Origin: Abelmoschus esculentus
Taxonomy: Eukaryota > Streptophyta > Magnoliopsida > Malvales > Malvaceae
Assembly (NCBI GenBank): GCA_035048815.1
Contig: JAUCBN010000034.1
Coordinates: 13,432,737 to 13,496,736, forward strand
Direction of reading: 5' to 3'
Length of the DNA: 64,000 nucleotides
Of this stretch, positions 49,118 through 61,249 are shown piece by piece. Positions within the stretch are counted from its first letter, which is position 1. Each line of letters begins with the position of its first letter. Made by a program: the position numbers and the translations under genes. Under the pieces are notes generated by a model. The model saw only the letters and a list, made by a program, of their open reading frames with translations, made no database searches and had not been told where the DNA came from.

Positions 49118-50339
49118 TTAAACTTTATCATCATGAAACCACCACCGGGTCTGCTTCGGAGACCGGCCGTTCCTGCAGTTCCTTACATAACGGTCGTTGT
49201 CTTCAGGGCATTGCTGCATCATCGTGGTTAAAGTATTAACAACAGTTTGCAGATTTAAAGAAAAAAAAAATACAAATTTCCCCCAAATCTGCAACATTAT
49301 TTATGATGTGGTACATTCTGAGATATCGCAGGCATGACATGATGACAGAGTTATACCGTTAAAAACGAGAAAGTCGGATTCAATTTATGTGCAAAGTTCA
49401 AACCTTTGCAGTGGCGCTTGATAGCATGGAGAGAATGCTGATGCAGATAGAACTAACAGTCATGGCTGGGGACCATGAATCATACAATATATCTACAAAA
49501 TACAACCAAACAATCATATATTATACGTTTGTCCCCTCATATAACATAGGCAAAGATCCATAAATATGGAAAAGGAGCAACATAGCTACTAAAAGCACAT
49601 TTACAAAGAATGAACATGCCTTTGAATTCTAGCAAAACAATGAAGGAAAGAACATATATACCAATGGTAAACACCTGTAGATTTCTATTGAAACCCTAAG
49701 AGGAAATTGAAAATTACAAAAAAAAAACAGAGCATTTTATGGAAAATTAACACCAGCAAGGCAGCAACTATTACCCAGGCAAATATGTCCATTGCTATAA
49801 ATATGTGGATGGATAGGTGCCGGATTAAGAAATATAACCTGCCACCGAAAATATAAACAAATATGTATTCCGATTTTGCTTCAAATGAATGAATCTAGAA
49901 TTTAGAAAAGAAATGGGGATTTCAGAATAAAAATGAAACCTGTGGGGCTTCCATGGGGTAATGTTCAGGAAAATCCACTTGAAGCTGATAAATTTCATTG
50001 GCATATAAAGTACCCTGAGCTCCATTTACTTCAATTACCCACCTTTTTTTTCAAAAACAGAAAATCAACGGCGGGAAGAAGAAGTTCCAAAGGGGAGGAA
50101 ATGAAAGAAAAAATAAAAAAGGAATTACCTTTGGAGATTATCGGTGACTTTGTGTTTGAAACCGGAAGGAGGGTTGACCTGCCATTCAACCAGCTCTTTC
50201 TGAAGCCGATTGCTTGCTATCTTACTCAGCGCCTAAAACAACAAATCAAATTCCCAGAAAATTAATCTCAAACGGAAAATAAAAAACAACTGAATGAAGA
50301 AGGGGGAACCTTGCGAGAAGATGCAGAGGAGCTGCTCAT
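49118..50339 (-). CDS. UBC16: Ubiquitin-conjugating enzyme E2, UBC15-18 class
   Basis: Exons in coding order are 50339-50310, 50232-50129, 50042-49940, 49838-49775, 49492-49404 and 49213-49118, giving exactly the 161 residues of this class. The sequence begins MSSSSASSRKALSKIASNRL, continues GAQGTLYANEIYQLQVDFPE and HYPMEAPQVIFLNPAPIHPH, then IYSNGHICLDILYDSWSPAM with the catalytic Cys99. It ends NGRSPKQTRWWFHDDKV. The HPN triad of ordinary E2s is replaced by HPHIYSNG, normal for this class (animal UBE2W relatives). The enzyme accepts ubiquitin from E1 as a thioester and passes it with an E3; UBE2W-type E2s favour protein N-termini. Which of UBC15-18 it corresponds to is uncertain; the WQVNPPSGFKHKVTDNLQRW block suits UBC16. 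Confidence 0.95.
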
Positions 50340-50519
50340 GCTTGATTGGTGCTTTGGGTATTGGATTTTCTGGGGTTGTGATTCTAAAAGAAGGTAAATT
50401 TAAGCAAGAAATGAGAGAAAAGGGGGAGCTTTTGACAGAAAAAGAGAAAGGGGGTGACTATTTTCTTCTTATTTGACGAAAGGGAGAAACAAGAAAGAGT
50501 GACGATTTATGAGGGGAAT

Positions 50520-51560
50520 TGATCCGCATATCTCTCTCCGTTCCGTCCTTCAACAGCCCAGAAACGACGTCGGCTCGTCGGGTGCGGACAGTTCAGTTTT
50601 GAGTCGGATTATCTGGATTGGTGGGAATTTCATATTTGAGATAGGGTGGAATCTTTTGAATCCCATTGGTTGTTTATTTTAAGTGATAATTCATACTTTT
50701 AATATTAATTAGTATTTTTATTTTATAATTATTTTTTTAACTCAATGAATTTTAATAGTTCATTTTTTAGAAAAATTACTTATTCAAAAAATATATAAAT
50801 ACTAACATTATTTTGAAAGTGATTTAATTTCAGTTTTTTCTAAAATAAACATTAAACCATAGTTTAGTGCACTTTACTGATAATAAAATCACCTATCTCT
50901 TAAGGTTTGGCCCATAACCGATATAGTAGAACTCCCAGGCCCAAAAGTCTCAATACCCCACTGGGCCTTTGTGAGCTCTAAGGCCCCAAAAAACATGTTT
51001 GTTTTGTTTGTATTAAAATCCAACCCTTTGAAAAATACCAACTCCATGGCAACAAATTCTTGGAGATGCCACTTTACAACCCTTGAGTAAAACTGAAATT
51101 GAAATCCAATCTGCTTTCTAAGGTTTCCTCTGTTAGGTCAACAGGCAACAAGCTATTTATTTGTTATAGAACCTTAAATTACTTAGGTTGGTCCTCCCAA
51201 GGGGGCATTTAAGGGGGTTGCCATCCCAAAAACTACAAAGAATAGGACCTGCAGACCCTGCAATTTGGCATTAAGAAAGGAATAAATAAAACCAAATCAA
51301 ATAAGGCTGCGGAGTTATTTCTTCTGTTCCTTTTGTTTCTACGTTGGAATGCCAGTGCATTCAATATCATAGGCCCTACTGCTCTATAGCTACTGCTGTT
51401 GCTGTTGCTATACCTTAGCTGTTGTTTGAGCTTGAAAGACGATCATGAGATGACATTTATCTACCTCCTCTACTCTGCCACTGCCATAAATCCCCACGTT
51501 GACATACAAACTAGCTTCTAAATTAATCCCACTGTCGTCTGAGCAGACAAGAAGAGAGAT
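50520..51560. other. Spacer and promoter region of the E2 gene
   Basis: No coding region is recognised. 50520-50620 is a relatively GC-rich stretch (ACGACGTCGG, CTCGTCGGG) just upstream of the E2 start and may be its core promoter. The rest is ordinary AT-rich spacer. Confidence 0.45.
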
Positions 51561-51579
51561 CATATCATATGAGAATCAT

Positions 51580-51873
51580 TTACAAAGAAGAAAGGGTATT
51601 GACTATTGAATCAATGATTCCACTAGTTTCATACGGTAGGGCTCTCATTCTTCTGTCATCCAGTGCTTTTAAGACTTTGTTAGCAATATCCATCCGTTGG
51701 TGTTTTGGTTTCAAGTGGGCACGTTCTCCCATCTTTGCCAGCCTCGATTGCAGAACGGCAGATCTTCCCCCCACATGCTTCACATGCACGGGAACGTACC
51801 ACAGTTTCTTCTTTGTTTCTATTGCCTTTTTATGATTAAAAGGTTCGACTCTAGGCAAATGGTAGCCATCCAT
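51580..51873 (-). CDS. Unrecognised 97-residue basic ORF
   Basis: An uninterrupted ORF runs from a real ATG at 51873 to a stop at 51580. The product is basic, with no signal peptide or membrane segment. Notable stretches are LPRVEPFNHKKAIETKKKLW, YVPVHVKHVGGRS, SRLAKMGERAHLKPKHQRMD and KALDDRRMRALPYETSGIID. The composition looks like a genuine soluble protein and not random AT-rich translation. I do not recognise the family and assign no function. It could be a small intronless gene, the last exon of a longer one, or a fragment. It stands alone between the E2 gene and CYP90D1. Confidence 0.5.
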   Translation of the reverse strand: MDGYHLPRVEPFNHKKAIETKKKLWYVPVHVKHVGGRSAVLQSRLAKMGERAHLKPKHQRMDIANKVLKALDDRRMRALPYETSGIIDSIVNTLSSL

Positions 51874-52649
51874 TTGACAAGAACACTTTTCGTTTTCGTT
51901 GTTGACTGTTGTGTCATAAAACTCAATACTTAACCCTCAAATAACTGTTGTGTAATAAAAATTCCATGCAAAAAGAGAGAGATAACAAGTGGGTAGGTGG
52001 TGAGGCCCTATGGGGTTCATTTTACCTTTCTTTTTCTCTATCAACTTTTGGGAACGCATCGGTCACAAGTGTCAACCATGGATTTCACCTTTTTTTCATG
52101 GTCCAAAGCTCAATGTCGTGAGGAAGATAACTACGAATTTAATGAGTGAAATAGTTTGGATTTTGAATGATTAAGAAGATAAACTGTATTAAAAAAACTA
52201 AGCTAGTTCACTAACAAAGCAAATACACCATAAAAGAATGAGAAAGAAGAACAACGACAGCAGCAACAAAGGGAATTTAAGGCTACCCCACTCACATACA
52301 CATAATATTATGTGATCCAAAGGGCAGAAGGGATGGGTACATATATCTCTATCTAAATGTATAGAAGACAAAGCGTGGAGCATATTTGGTGCACCCAATA
52401 TGGCCAACTCATTATATGATAGGTGCAACCCCTCTAGATCTCCCGAATCTCTCACCCTAGTTAACCCCATTCACAAGGACACACTAGTTTTTCTCCTTTC
52501 CTAGTCTCCCACCCCTTTATTATTGACTTGCCGAGTATAATTTCTCTGTCTTTCAAACACCATCACCATGTATACACAAGTAGTTCCACAGTGAAGAGTG
52601 CTCTCACAACAAGCTTGGCCAGAGCTAGGGTTTGTGGCTCTTACAGAAG

Positions 52650-55600
52650 ATGGAATGGAGCATAGGATTACTGTTGCTGTTGTTGATGATGGTGATGAGT
52701 ATTTTGTTAACATGGCTTTGGTACAAGAAGATGAAGATGGCAAACAGGAGTGGTTTCGGATTGCCGAAAGGGAGCTTGGGTTGGCCTTTGATTGGTGAAA
52801 CCCTTGACTTCATAGCTTCTGGGTACACCTCTAGGCCTGTCAGTTTCATGGACAAACGCAAGCTTCTGTAAGATTTTCTTCTCTTTTGTTTTTGGCAGTC
52901 TTCTTCTTTGCTAATTGTCTTTTTTTCTTTTGAATTTTTCTCTATCTTCCATCTCAGTTTTCAATATTATGTATGTTTTTATCCTTTTAAATTCAAGTTT
53001 TTAATATTTATTTTGATTATTTATATTGGATTAATCCGGATAACTGAGAATATAAGAGAAGCTTGTGTTTCTTTTCATTCATGATATGAACCCTAGGCAG
53101 ATATGCAAAATCATCACTCCATCAACGTGCACGTCATAATGCCGTCATCAGTATATTTTTTGTTATTTTCTGATTTAAATAAACGGAAATTATCATATTT
53201 TTATTATTATGAAAAATTAATGCTAATATTAATTGCTCCTAAATTTTGTAAATGCATGGCAATAGATACTCAATCCATCTCTTTATTATTGATTTTTTGA
53301 ATCAAACTTTTTTTTTTAATTTTGACTCATGATTATTTAAAATTTATTATTAATAAAAATATAAAAATATATTTTAAAAATTTCTAATTGAGTAGATTTT
53401 AAATATATATTTTATAAAATTTAATTATTTAAAATATTTAATTTATTTATAATCAAAGTTTAAAAAATTAACTTTAAAAAATTAATAAGAGACGTTATAC
53501 GTAAGACGGAGGTAATATATACTATCTTTCTTAAATAAACTTCTGATCATTATTATAATATATAAATATATAAAAAAGAATTTTCTCATCCATCAAATCA
53601 AATCATGTAACATGCATCTCAAACTAAAAAACATAAACTTGTAGGGTAATATTTTTTTTGTTTGACATTATTATTTGAGTTTTTTTTTTTTTTTTTGCAA
53701 TTAAAAGGATAAATATTTGTTAAAAAATAAATAAATACAATTAATAAAAAACAATTGACACACAAAATGGTTTGTTTTTTATTAAATGATAAATGAATAA
53801 ATTCTGTTTTTTATGTCTTTATTATTCTTTTCATCAAATATTAAATTTAGAATTTAGAATTGTAATTAAGTTTTAAAGAATTTAGAGTAAATTATATTTT
53901 ATATTATTTAAATTTAAATTTTATTTTTTAATATTTTTAATATTGATGAATAAAAAGAGATCATGTCCACGATAAATGTCTGAAAAAGAAAATCTGCATT
54001 TTAATGAGCAACCCCACAGATACCTGCTCCTATTACATCCATAACTTCGAAAAGGAAGGTGACATGGTCTGAAACGTTGGAGTGAAGAAGGAAAGAAAAA
54101 AAATGAACTAAGACAAACGTCATTAAAGCTTGTAACTTGTAAGTAAGTACGAACTATATCAACTATGGGCAATTGCCATAGTAGTGGAACTGGAAGCTCC
54201 ATTGCTTTTGTTGCAGGCAGTGATCCCCAGCTCTTATTTTCCATTGTTTTCAGCTTTTCAATGAAAACCCCGCGTTTTCTTTTCCAGTTTAGGACTTTGG
54301 GATTCAATCAATGAACCTAAAACAGTGAAACAGAAGCAGTAAAAGCCAACCCCTTCTACAAGCATTAAAGCAAAACATATCCTACCTATGCTTATGTTTG
54401 GTTTCTTTTGTTTGTTTGTTTTTCAGGTATGGGAAGGTGTTCAAAACGCACTTATTGGGAACACCCATCATTGTGTCCACAGATCCCGATGTAAACAAGG
54501 TGGTTTTGCAGAACCATGGCAATATCTTCGTCCCTGCGTATCCCAAATCCATCCGGGAGTTGCTTGGCGAACAGTCCATACTTCAAATGAATGGTAATAT
54601 CCAGAAGCGACTCCATGCACTCCTTGGAGGTTTCTTGAGATCCCCACAGCTTAAATCCCGTATTACAAGACACATTGAAAACTCTGTCCGGTTAGCTCTG
54701 GGTTCTTGGCAAGACATGCAGCTGTTACATGTCCAAGAGGAAACCAAAAAGGTTCCTTCTTTCAAACATATATTATAAATTCCAAACATACTATACATAC
54801 ATATATATCTTTGACTATGGTTCATGGAAATGCCAGATAACATTCGAGGTTCTGGTGAATGTTTTGATGAGTGTTGGTCCTGGTGAAGATTTGGACTTTC
54901 TGAAGAGAGAATTCGAAGAATTCATCAAAGGTTTAATTTGTTTGCCCATCAAATTTCCAGGAACAAGACTATATAAATCTCTGAAGGTGAATATATATCT
55001 ATATACTATAGAGCATTTTTCTTTCGTTTCGTTGCTAATTTTTTAGTAGGTTTGGCTTTTTCTTTGGTTCGTTGTAGGCCAAAGAAAGGTTACTGAAAAT
55101 GGTGAAAAGGATGGTGGAGGAGAGGAAATCGGGTCTGGAGAAAACGGACGAAAAGGGTATAGCCAAGGATGCAGTGGACGTGCTGTTACGAGACAGTGAA
55201 GAAGCAAGTGAGAAGAAATCTCTGCCGTTGGATTTCATCGGTGGGAACATAATAGAGATGATGATCCCTGGAGAAGAGACTGTTCCTATGGCGATGACCC
55301 TAGCTGTCAAATTCCTCAGTGACTGCCCTGTTGCACTCCACCAGTTGATGGTACGTATCATACATAAACATATACCTTTTTCATCCAACGGCTAGGATTA
55401 TTTTGATTTCATCTGCAAAAGTGGTATGCCATGCCAAAGCCAAACTATTTGACTTTTTTCAACTCTTTTTTCTCCTTGGAAATGCAAAAGTCTCTTTCCT
55501 GGTTTCATATTTTTCATTAGACACACGAATACATGCACGTGTAAGACAGATTGTACGTATGGAGGGACCCAAATTCTGTCATAAAATTGACCATACCTTG

Positions 55601-57267
55601 GCATGTAAGAGAGAGTTGTAACCCCTTTTTCATTTTTTTTCTTTTCCTTTTGTCAGTTTATTCAATGAACCCTTCTTTTGACATTACTTTTTTTTTGAAA
55701 GGTTTCTTTTGACATTACTATTTGTACTTTTGGGGTCATAGTTTCTGAACTGAAACTCTGATTAATGCAATAAAAAATCACATGAGTTTTTTTTTTAATA
55801 TACTAAAAGAAAGTATCAGAAACCATGTTGTTCATTAAGATGATTTCTGCATTTATCTCAAAAAAATACAAAACATATTTGAACTTTAACTGGGAATTGT
55901 TGGATCGGAACTGTGTTCGCTACTGCCTACTTGGTTAGCTTTGGACCAGACATGGAAACTACTACATGATAAGTACAAAAAATTGTAAGATGGTTTGCAG
56001 GTTTGGTTTCATGTCAAGATCTCTCTGTTGGAGAAAGTAAATGAAGAAGAAATTTCATGGGGGCAATCTTTTAAGGTTAAAATTAAAGAGAAAATTGTTG
56101 AAAAAAAAGTTTTGAAGTCTGTACTATACCCTATTTACTTGATGAAGACACAATAAAGTAAAAGTGATCCAATGGCATTAGTTTTGGCCTCTTTCATTGA
56201 AAAAACAATCTTTTCTTAAGCAAAAAGAGAAGATTTTTAATATATAGTTTTGATGTTGATTTCTGCAGGAGGAGAACATGGAACTAAAGAAGCAAAAGAA
56301 GGATTCTGGTGAAGATTATAGTTGGACTGACTACTTGTCTTTGCCTTTTACTCAAAATGTGAGTCTCAAGCTCTAGAGAAGATGCTCTGAAGGTTTCTTT
56401 TTACAGCAAAAAAAGCAAACATTTACATGGATTTGTTATATGTTTCTTTTTCCTCCTTGTTAGGTGATAAGTGAAACCCTTAGACTGGCAAATATCATCA
56501 ATGGTGTTTGGAGGAAAGCACTTAAAGATATAGATATTAAAGGTAGTGTTGCTTTGAACTTGAATCTGCATAAATATGGGGAAAAAGCATTTAAGAAAAA
56601 ATGTTTTTGCAGGCTATTTAATACCAAAGGGATGGTGTGTTCTGGCATCTTTCATTTCTGTTCATATGGATGAGGAAATTTATGAAGACCCATATCTTTT
56701 TGATCCATGGAGATGGGAGGTTAGCTTTAAGTAGTTGCAGAACAATTCGAATCGTCTAAGGTCCTCGAGAAAAAAAACACACTTAAATTTAAGAGTTCAA
56801 TTTGTTTATTTTTCAGAAACTTGGAGCTGCTGTTAACAACAATAGCTTTACACCATTTGGAGGTGGACAGAGGCTTTGCCCTGGTTTAGAACTATCAAGG
56901 CTTGAAATTTCCATCTTCCTTCACCATCTTGTCACCACTTACAGGTATTTTAATTAAAAAAACATATTGTTCTTCATGATTGAAATTTTCCAGTGAAGCA
57001 GTGGGACATAGAAGCTAAACAGTTTGATGTTTAGTCACCAATCACCATGCCCTGGTAGATGGGTGTCATTGGAAGCCCACCTATTATTTATCAAGATTTG
57101 CAATCTCTTACCGTATGTTGAAACTCGAAAACAATCCTTTGGTTTTTTATTTTACTTCTTACATGTGCAGATGGGTTGCTCTGGAGGACGAAATCGTTTA
57201 CTTTCCAATGGTTAAGATGAGGAAGAAGCTGCCAATCAAGGTCACCCCCATATGCAACAACCGGTAG
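52650..57267 (+). CDS. CYP90D1: CYP90D1-like cytochrome P450, brassinosteroid C-23 hydroxylase
   Basis: Exons are 52650-52867, 54427-54751, 54837-54986, 55078-55350, 56269-56358, 56464-56542, 56613-56719, 56817-56944 and 57171-57267, giving 488 residues. An N-terminal membrane anchor (GLLLLLLMMVMSILLTWLWY) precedes LPKGSLGWPLIGETLDFIAS. The I-helix has MMIPGEETVP (about 292-301). The K-helix ExxR is ETLR at 356-359. The heme loop is FTPFGGGQRLCPGLEL with Cys435. The match to Arabidopsis CYP90D1 as remembered is close along the length (SFMDKR, FEEFIKGLICLPIKFPGT, DYLSLPFTQNVISETLR). CYP90C1/D1 hydroxylate C-23 of brassinosteroid precursors at the ER membrane. CYP90C1 is the alternative. Intron 1 is 1.56 kb, far longer than the others. 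The ATG at 52650 gives MEWSIGLL; no in-frame ATG precedes it nearby. Confidence 0.94.
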
Positions 57268-58355
57268 TTTGGCTTCATTCATGAAACACAGTACCAAAGA
57301 ATCTAATATATAAATATATTATATAGTTTCAATTGGATACATATAACCAGACAGAAACTTTAGAAGTTTTATCCCCACACCAAAAAGGAGCCATTGAGAA
57401 TGGAATTTGTACAACTGCATCTAAGCAACGATCTTTTAGAAAGATGGGGCTGTGTATTATGGTGTTAGTTCTCATGTCACCATCCTTTTTTTTTAATAGC
57501 AGTAGAGGTCCTTGGGCCATTTCCTTTGGTCCTGTATTGAATACAAGTGGGGATCATATAATCTAACTCTCATGCCTACATCTACATGCTTCAATTCATC
57601 ATGTTTGCCTCTGTGGTACTGCATCCAATAATATTACCACCACGTTGCCGGTTCTAGATGCATTTTCGGCGAAAACTACCCAAGATATCGAATCATTTAA
57701 ACAGGGTATTGCCTTCTAGATTTACAGCAAGGAAAAACACAGAAAATGAATGAGATTTTGAAATTCTAGCCAATGATATCAATCAAGATTGGAATTGTAG
57801 CTGATACAAACTAGGGTTGATTATTTGGAGAACATTCAGCTAACTGGTGCAAATTCGAGCAGTTGCTGTCTCGAATAAAACATGTAGTGATATTGACAAT
57901 ACCAGACCAGACACTTGAATGAAATATACAATACCCCGAAGCAGGCAGACACGTTAAATTCATCAAAAGTAAACTTTTAAGAGAATCTAACAAAATATCT
58001 TAGAGGGAGCTTTCTGGTTAAGTGTAAAAAAATATATATAAAAAGGAAAGAAGAAAAAAAATAGTAGGCTTTCACATGCATTTGAATCCAATTTTCGCCA
58101 TCTTTTCAGTATCATTTTAGTCCTTTAGTGCTTAAGTGTGTGCAAGAGTTCATTAATCTTGTTTTACACATGGTGGGGGAACTTTTAAAGATTCTTAGAC
58201 TCAAAAATCTGATTGATGGGATATAATGGCTGCTGATATTTCTAATCTGTGTGTTCTAACTTGAACTCAGAAACCAGGGGAGATATGAATTCGTGTTAAA
58301 AACTCATAATCATGGAAGCAATAGCAAGACAAAGAATATAAGAATGATAGGGCTG
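57268..58355. other. Spacer after CYP90D1
   Basis: This holds the 3' UTR of the P450, then about 0.9 kb without recognisable coding sequence or repeat ends. Confidence 0.5.
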
Positions 58356-59127
58356 CTATGAAACATAAGCAGCAGCAAAATCAACATTTGCATCATTTGG
58401 TTTGACATGATCATGAAAATATATTCCAGCTTGATTAAACAAAGGTAGTAATTAGTAAATGCAGCAACTCCTCATTAGAAAGCTTTGAAGACCTCTTGTC
58501 TTCAAACCCACTTTTTTTTTTTCAAAATCCCAACAATTTTCTCCTTGAACAAGTCCATTTCCAGATCATAGCTAGAGTAGGCAAAATTATCTTCTTCATT
58601 GTTACCATCATAATACTCATCACATTCATAATTATGGCCGATCAGAGCGTTTTCTCTCTTCGAACTTGTTGTTTCAGCCAATTTCAGCAGCTGTTATCAC
58701 CTTCTGCTGCTGCTTAAACGTGGCACCTAGGGTCTTATTCTTCTTGCTAAAACAAGTCCTTGTGAAAGAGCACCACTAGTTAAGGTTAACATAAGGGATT
58801 TCGTTTATTCGGTCGGATTATTACAACAGAGGAATCCACTTTTGGACAAGGAAGAAACTCCCTTTTGCTTCCATCCATTACGAATTCAACATCAGCCACC
58901 AACTTCACATTCACAACCAATCTGTTGAACTCCGAATCGCCAGGCTTAGCCAGCCACCGACGTGCAAACTCCTTTTGAAGAAGCAATGTGACACTCCTAA
59001 AAGGGTTCCCTCCATAAACCAAATAGCTTTAAGAGGGGACGATATCACATATGGAATGTTGACTACAACAAAGATCAAATTGAGAAAACTCTGCCTTCAT
59101 CACATTCTTTACATATAACCTGCAAAC
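58356..59127 (-). pseudogene. DIM1B-like rRNA adenine dimethyltransferase, broken C-terminal part
   Basis: The minus strand shows, in family order but in several frames: MKAEFSQFDL (about 59090), VVVNIPYVISSPL (about 59050), VYGGNPFRSVTLLLQKEFAR and KPGDSEFNRLVVNVKLVADV (58850-59020), CPKVDSSVVIIRP (about 58810). These continue with FTRTCFSKKNKTLGATFKQQ (58690-58770), NNEEDNFAYSSYDLEMDLFK (about 58550-58610) and FNQAGIYFHD before a final TAG at 58356. This is the C-terminal two thirds of a DIM1/KsgA enzyme, closest to plant mitochondrial DIM1B as remembered, which dimethylates two adjacent adenines of small-subunit rRNA. At least two frameshifts and an early TGA inside KVITAAEIG break it. An acceptor-like TTTGCAG stands before the first exon remnant, so it arose by DNA duplication, not retrocopy. 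Upstream exons were not found. Confidence 0.85.
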
Positions 59128-59129
59128 AA

Positions 59130-60130
59130 ACATTTCATTTATAAACGTACTAAGAAAAAGGGTAAAAGCAAACTAAACACCTGAACAACTTCCGGTTCTC
59201 TCAGGCATTTCATCGAACATGTAAATTTCAAAACTTACATGGAGCCTCCATAAATGTATGTTGTCGTTGATTTCTGCTTGAAAAACATGGTTACTGATCC
59301 AAAAAAATGATATAAAACATGATATTTTAAATTTTTAATTATCCAAAAAAATTTAAATTTAAATTTTTATGTATATAAATTTTGTTATATTTAATAATTT
59401 AAAGTTTGTTATATAAAAAAATTTAAAAAAACCCAATAAATATGAATCTTGTTATATTTAAAAAAACTTAAATTTTTATAGATATATATTTTTTTTAAAT
59501 CAAATTATATATTCAAATATTTTTGATATATTCAAATAATATCATATTTAGATATATGATTTTTTAAATAAGATACAAATATTTATTTTATATCATATTT
59601 AATCTGACATCTAAAAATATATATCTCTACTTTTAAGAAATTAATATATATTTTTTTATAAAAATATTAAAATTAATTACACTTAATTTATTATGTATTA
59701 TATAAAATATTTATTCTTCTAATAAAAAAATCTTACAAATCTCATATTTTACTTTGATGTTGCTATATGAAAATATAAGCTTCGTCTCTATTAAAGGCAT
59801 TTTTATTACAAAAACATGTCCCATCAGCAACGTTTTACGGAAGGAATGTTTGACAGGAAATTATAAATTTACACGATTTTAATTATTAGAGATTAAATTT
59901 AGGGTTTTGTTGAGTTTAAGTATTTTGTTAGGTTTTTTATCATATTAACCATAATTTAGATTTAAAAAAATATTGTTGTTATTGTTGTAACTTTTAAAAG
60001 ATCAAGAATTCGAATATATTTAATTATAATTATTTTTAAGTTTAAGTTTAGATGATAGATAATTTAAGTAATATAATTTATTTATTAAAAGATATCATTC
60101 TTATGCAGTTTTGTGTATTTGCAAAGGAAA
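59130..60130. other. AT-rich spacer
   Basis: This is extremely AT-rich with repeated AAATTTAAATTT-type words (59320-59760). No gene or element end can be supported. Confidence 0.5.
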
Positions 60131-60350
60131 ATTCTACGATGGGTGTCGAATAACGTTAAATACTATTGAATATTATTAAATTAATTAATAAATATTAAAA
60201 ATTCTAAAGACTTAATATATAATTAATATGATAAACTTAACACATAATTATTAATCGTAGTTTGAATCCTTAAATTTTTTAATTTTTATGTTTAATAATA
60301 TTTAACGTTAATGATATTTGTCGTTATTCGATATTCGCGTAAACTCGTCC
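60131..60350. mobile_element. Possible MITE, GTGTTCGATG family
   Basis: Left arm CTACGATGGGTGTCGAATAACG pairs with right arm CGTTATTCGATATTCGCGTAAACTCGTC. The inner sequence (TAAATACTATTGAATATTATTAAAT against ATAATATTTAACGTTAATGATATTTG) continues the hairpin. No target duplication was established. Confidence 0.5.
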
Positions 60351-60375
60351 TATTTACAAATTACATGTCAAAAGC

Positions 60376-60927
60376 TAGGGGTGTTCAAACGGTTAATTCG
60401 GTCGGTGATCGAACCAAGTTACCAAAAACCGAATTAACCGAACTTTTAAAATCTTTAACCGTTAACCGAACCGAACTTTTTTCAAAATATATTAACCGAA
60501 CTGAACAAATTTCGGTTAATTCGGTCGGTTTTCGAATTAACCAAAATTTATTAATTTTCTTATTCAAAGTTATTACACACTAAAAAATCAATGAAAATAT
60601 TTTTTAGTTTACAAAGATAAATTGATATTTAATTTAAATAATATCTAAACATAGATAAAAATATTAGAGTTTTAGATTAAACATTACGATAAAACAAAAT
60701 AAGTTGGATATGGGCTTAATAATAATATATATTATATATTTAATATTTATTATATTTCGACTAATTCGGTTAATTAACTCGTTTCAAACCAAATTAACCG
60801 TTAACCGAACTTTAAAAAAAAATTTAACCACTCACCGACCGAACAAAGTTCGGTAGCCGACCGTTTTAACCGAATTAATTCGGTTTGGTCGATTAATTCG
60901 GTTTAGTCGACCGTTTGAACACCCTTA
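60376..60927. mobile_element. hAT-type non-autonomous element with perfect 8-bp duplication
   Basis: Ends TAGGGGTGTTCAAACGGT and ACCGTTTGAACACCCTTA are inverted repeats. TCAAAAGC is present exactly on both sides (60368-60375 and 60928-60935). The 552-bp interior lacks a transposase. It carries many copies of AATTCGGT/ACCGAATT and TTAACCGAAC in both orientations near the two ends. Confidence 0.88.
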
Positions 60928-60984
60928 TCAAAAGCTGATGTTTTCCGACGATTTCAACTCTAAGTTGCGAATTTTATTAAAAAA

Positions 60985-61140
60985 ACATTAATTTAAAATT
61001 AATAATTAATAATTGTATGATTAATTTTTTATATTTTTATTTTTTATAAATTAATTTAATAATGTTCAACTGTGTTCACACTAATGATGTTCAATGGTGT
61101 TCGATGTTCATTGTAGACTCATCCATCCTTAAAGAAAATT
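60985..61140. mobile_element. Possible MITE fragment, GTGTTCGATG family
   Basis: Its right arm (TGATGTTCAATGGTGTTCGATGTTCATTGTAGACTCATCC) matches the arms of the copies at 35512 and 60131, but the left arm is eroded. A further related end (CTACAACGAGCGTCGAGCATTGCTGA) lies at 61141-61166. Confidence 0.35.
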
Positions 61141-61223
61141 CTACAACGAGCGTCGAGCATTGCTGAAAAATATCCAGAATCTAAACGAGCGTCGGTACAA
61201 AGGCAAAAGATCCAGAATCTAAG

Positions 61224-61249
61224 CACGTGGCAGAAAAATATATGACGTC
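61224..61249 (+). promoter_or_regulatory. Adjacent G-box and TGACGTCA motifs
   Basis: CACGTGG (61224-61230) is followed 11 bases later by the palindrome TGACGTCA (61242-61249), both bZIP-type binding sequences. No gene start is recognised nearby, so any role is speculative. Confidence 0.25.
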
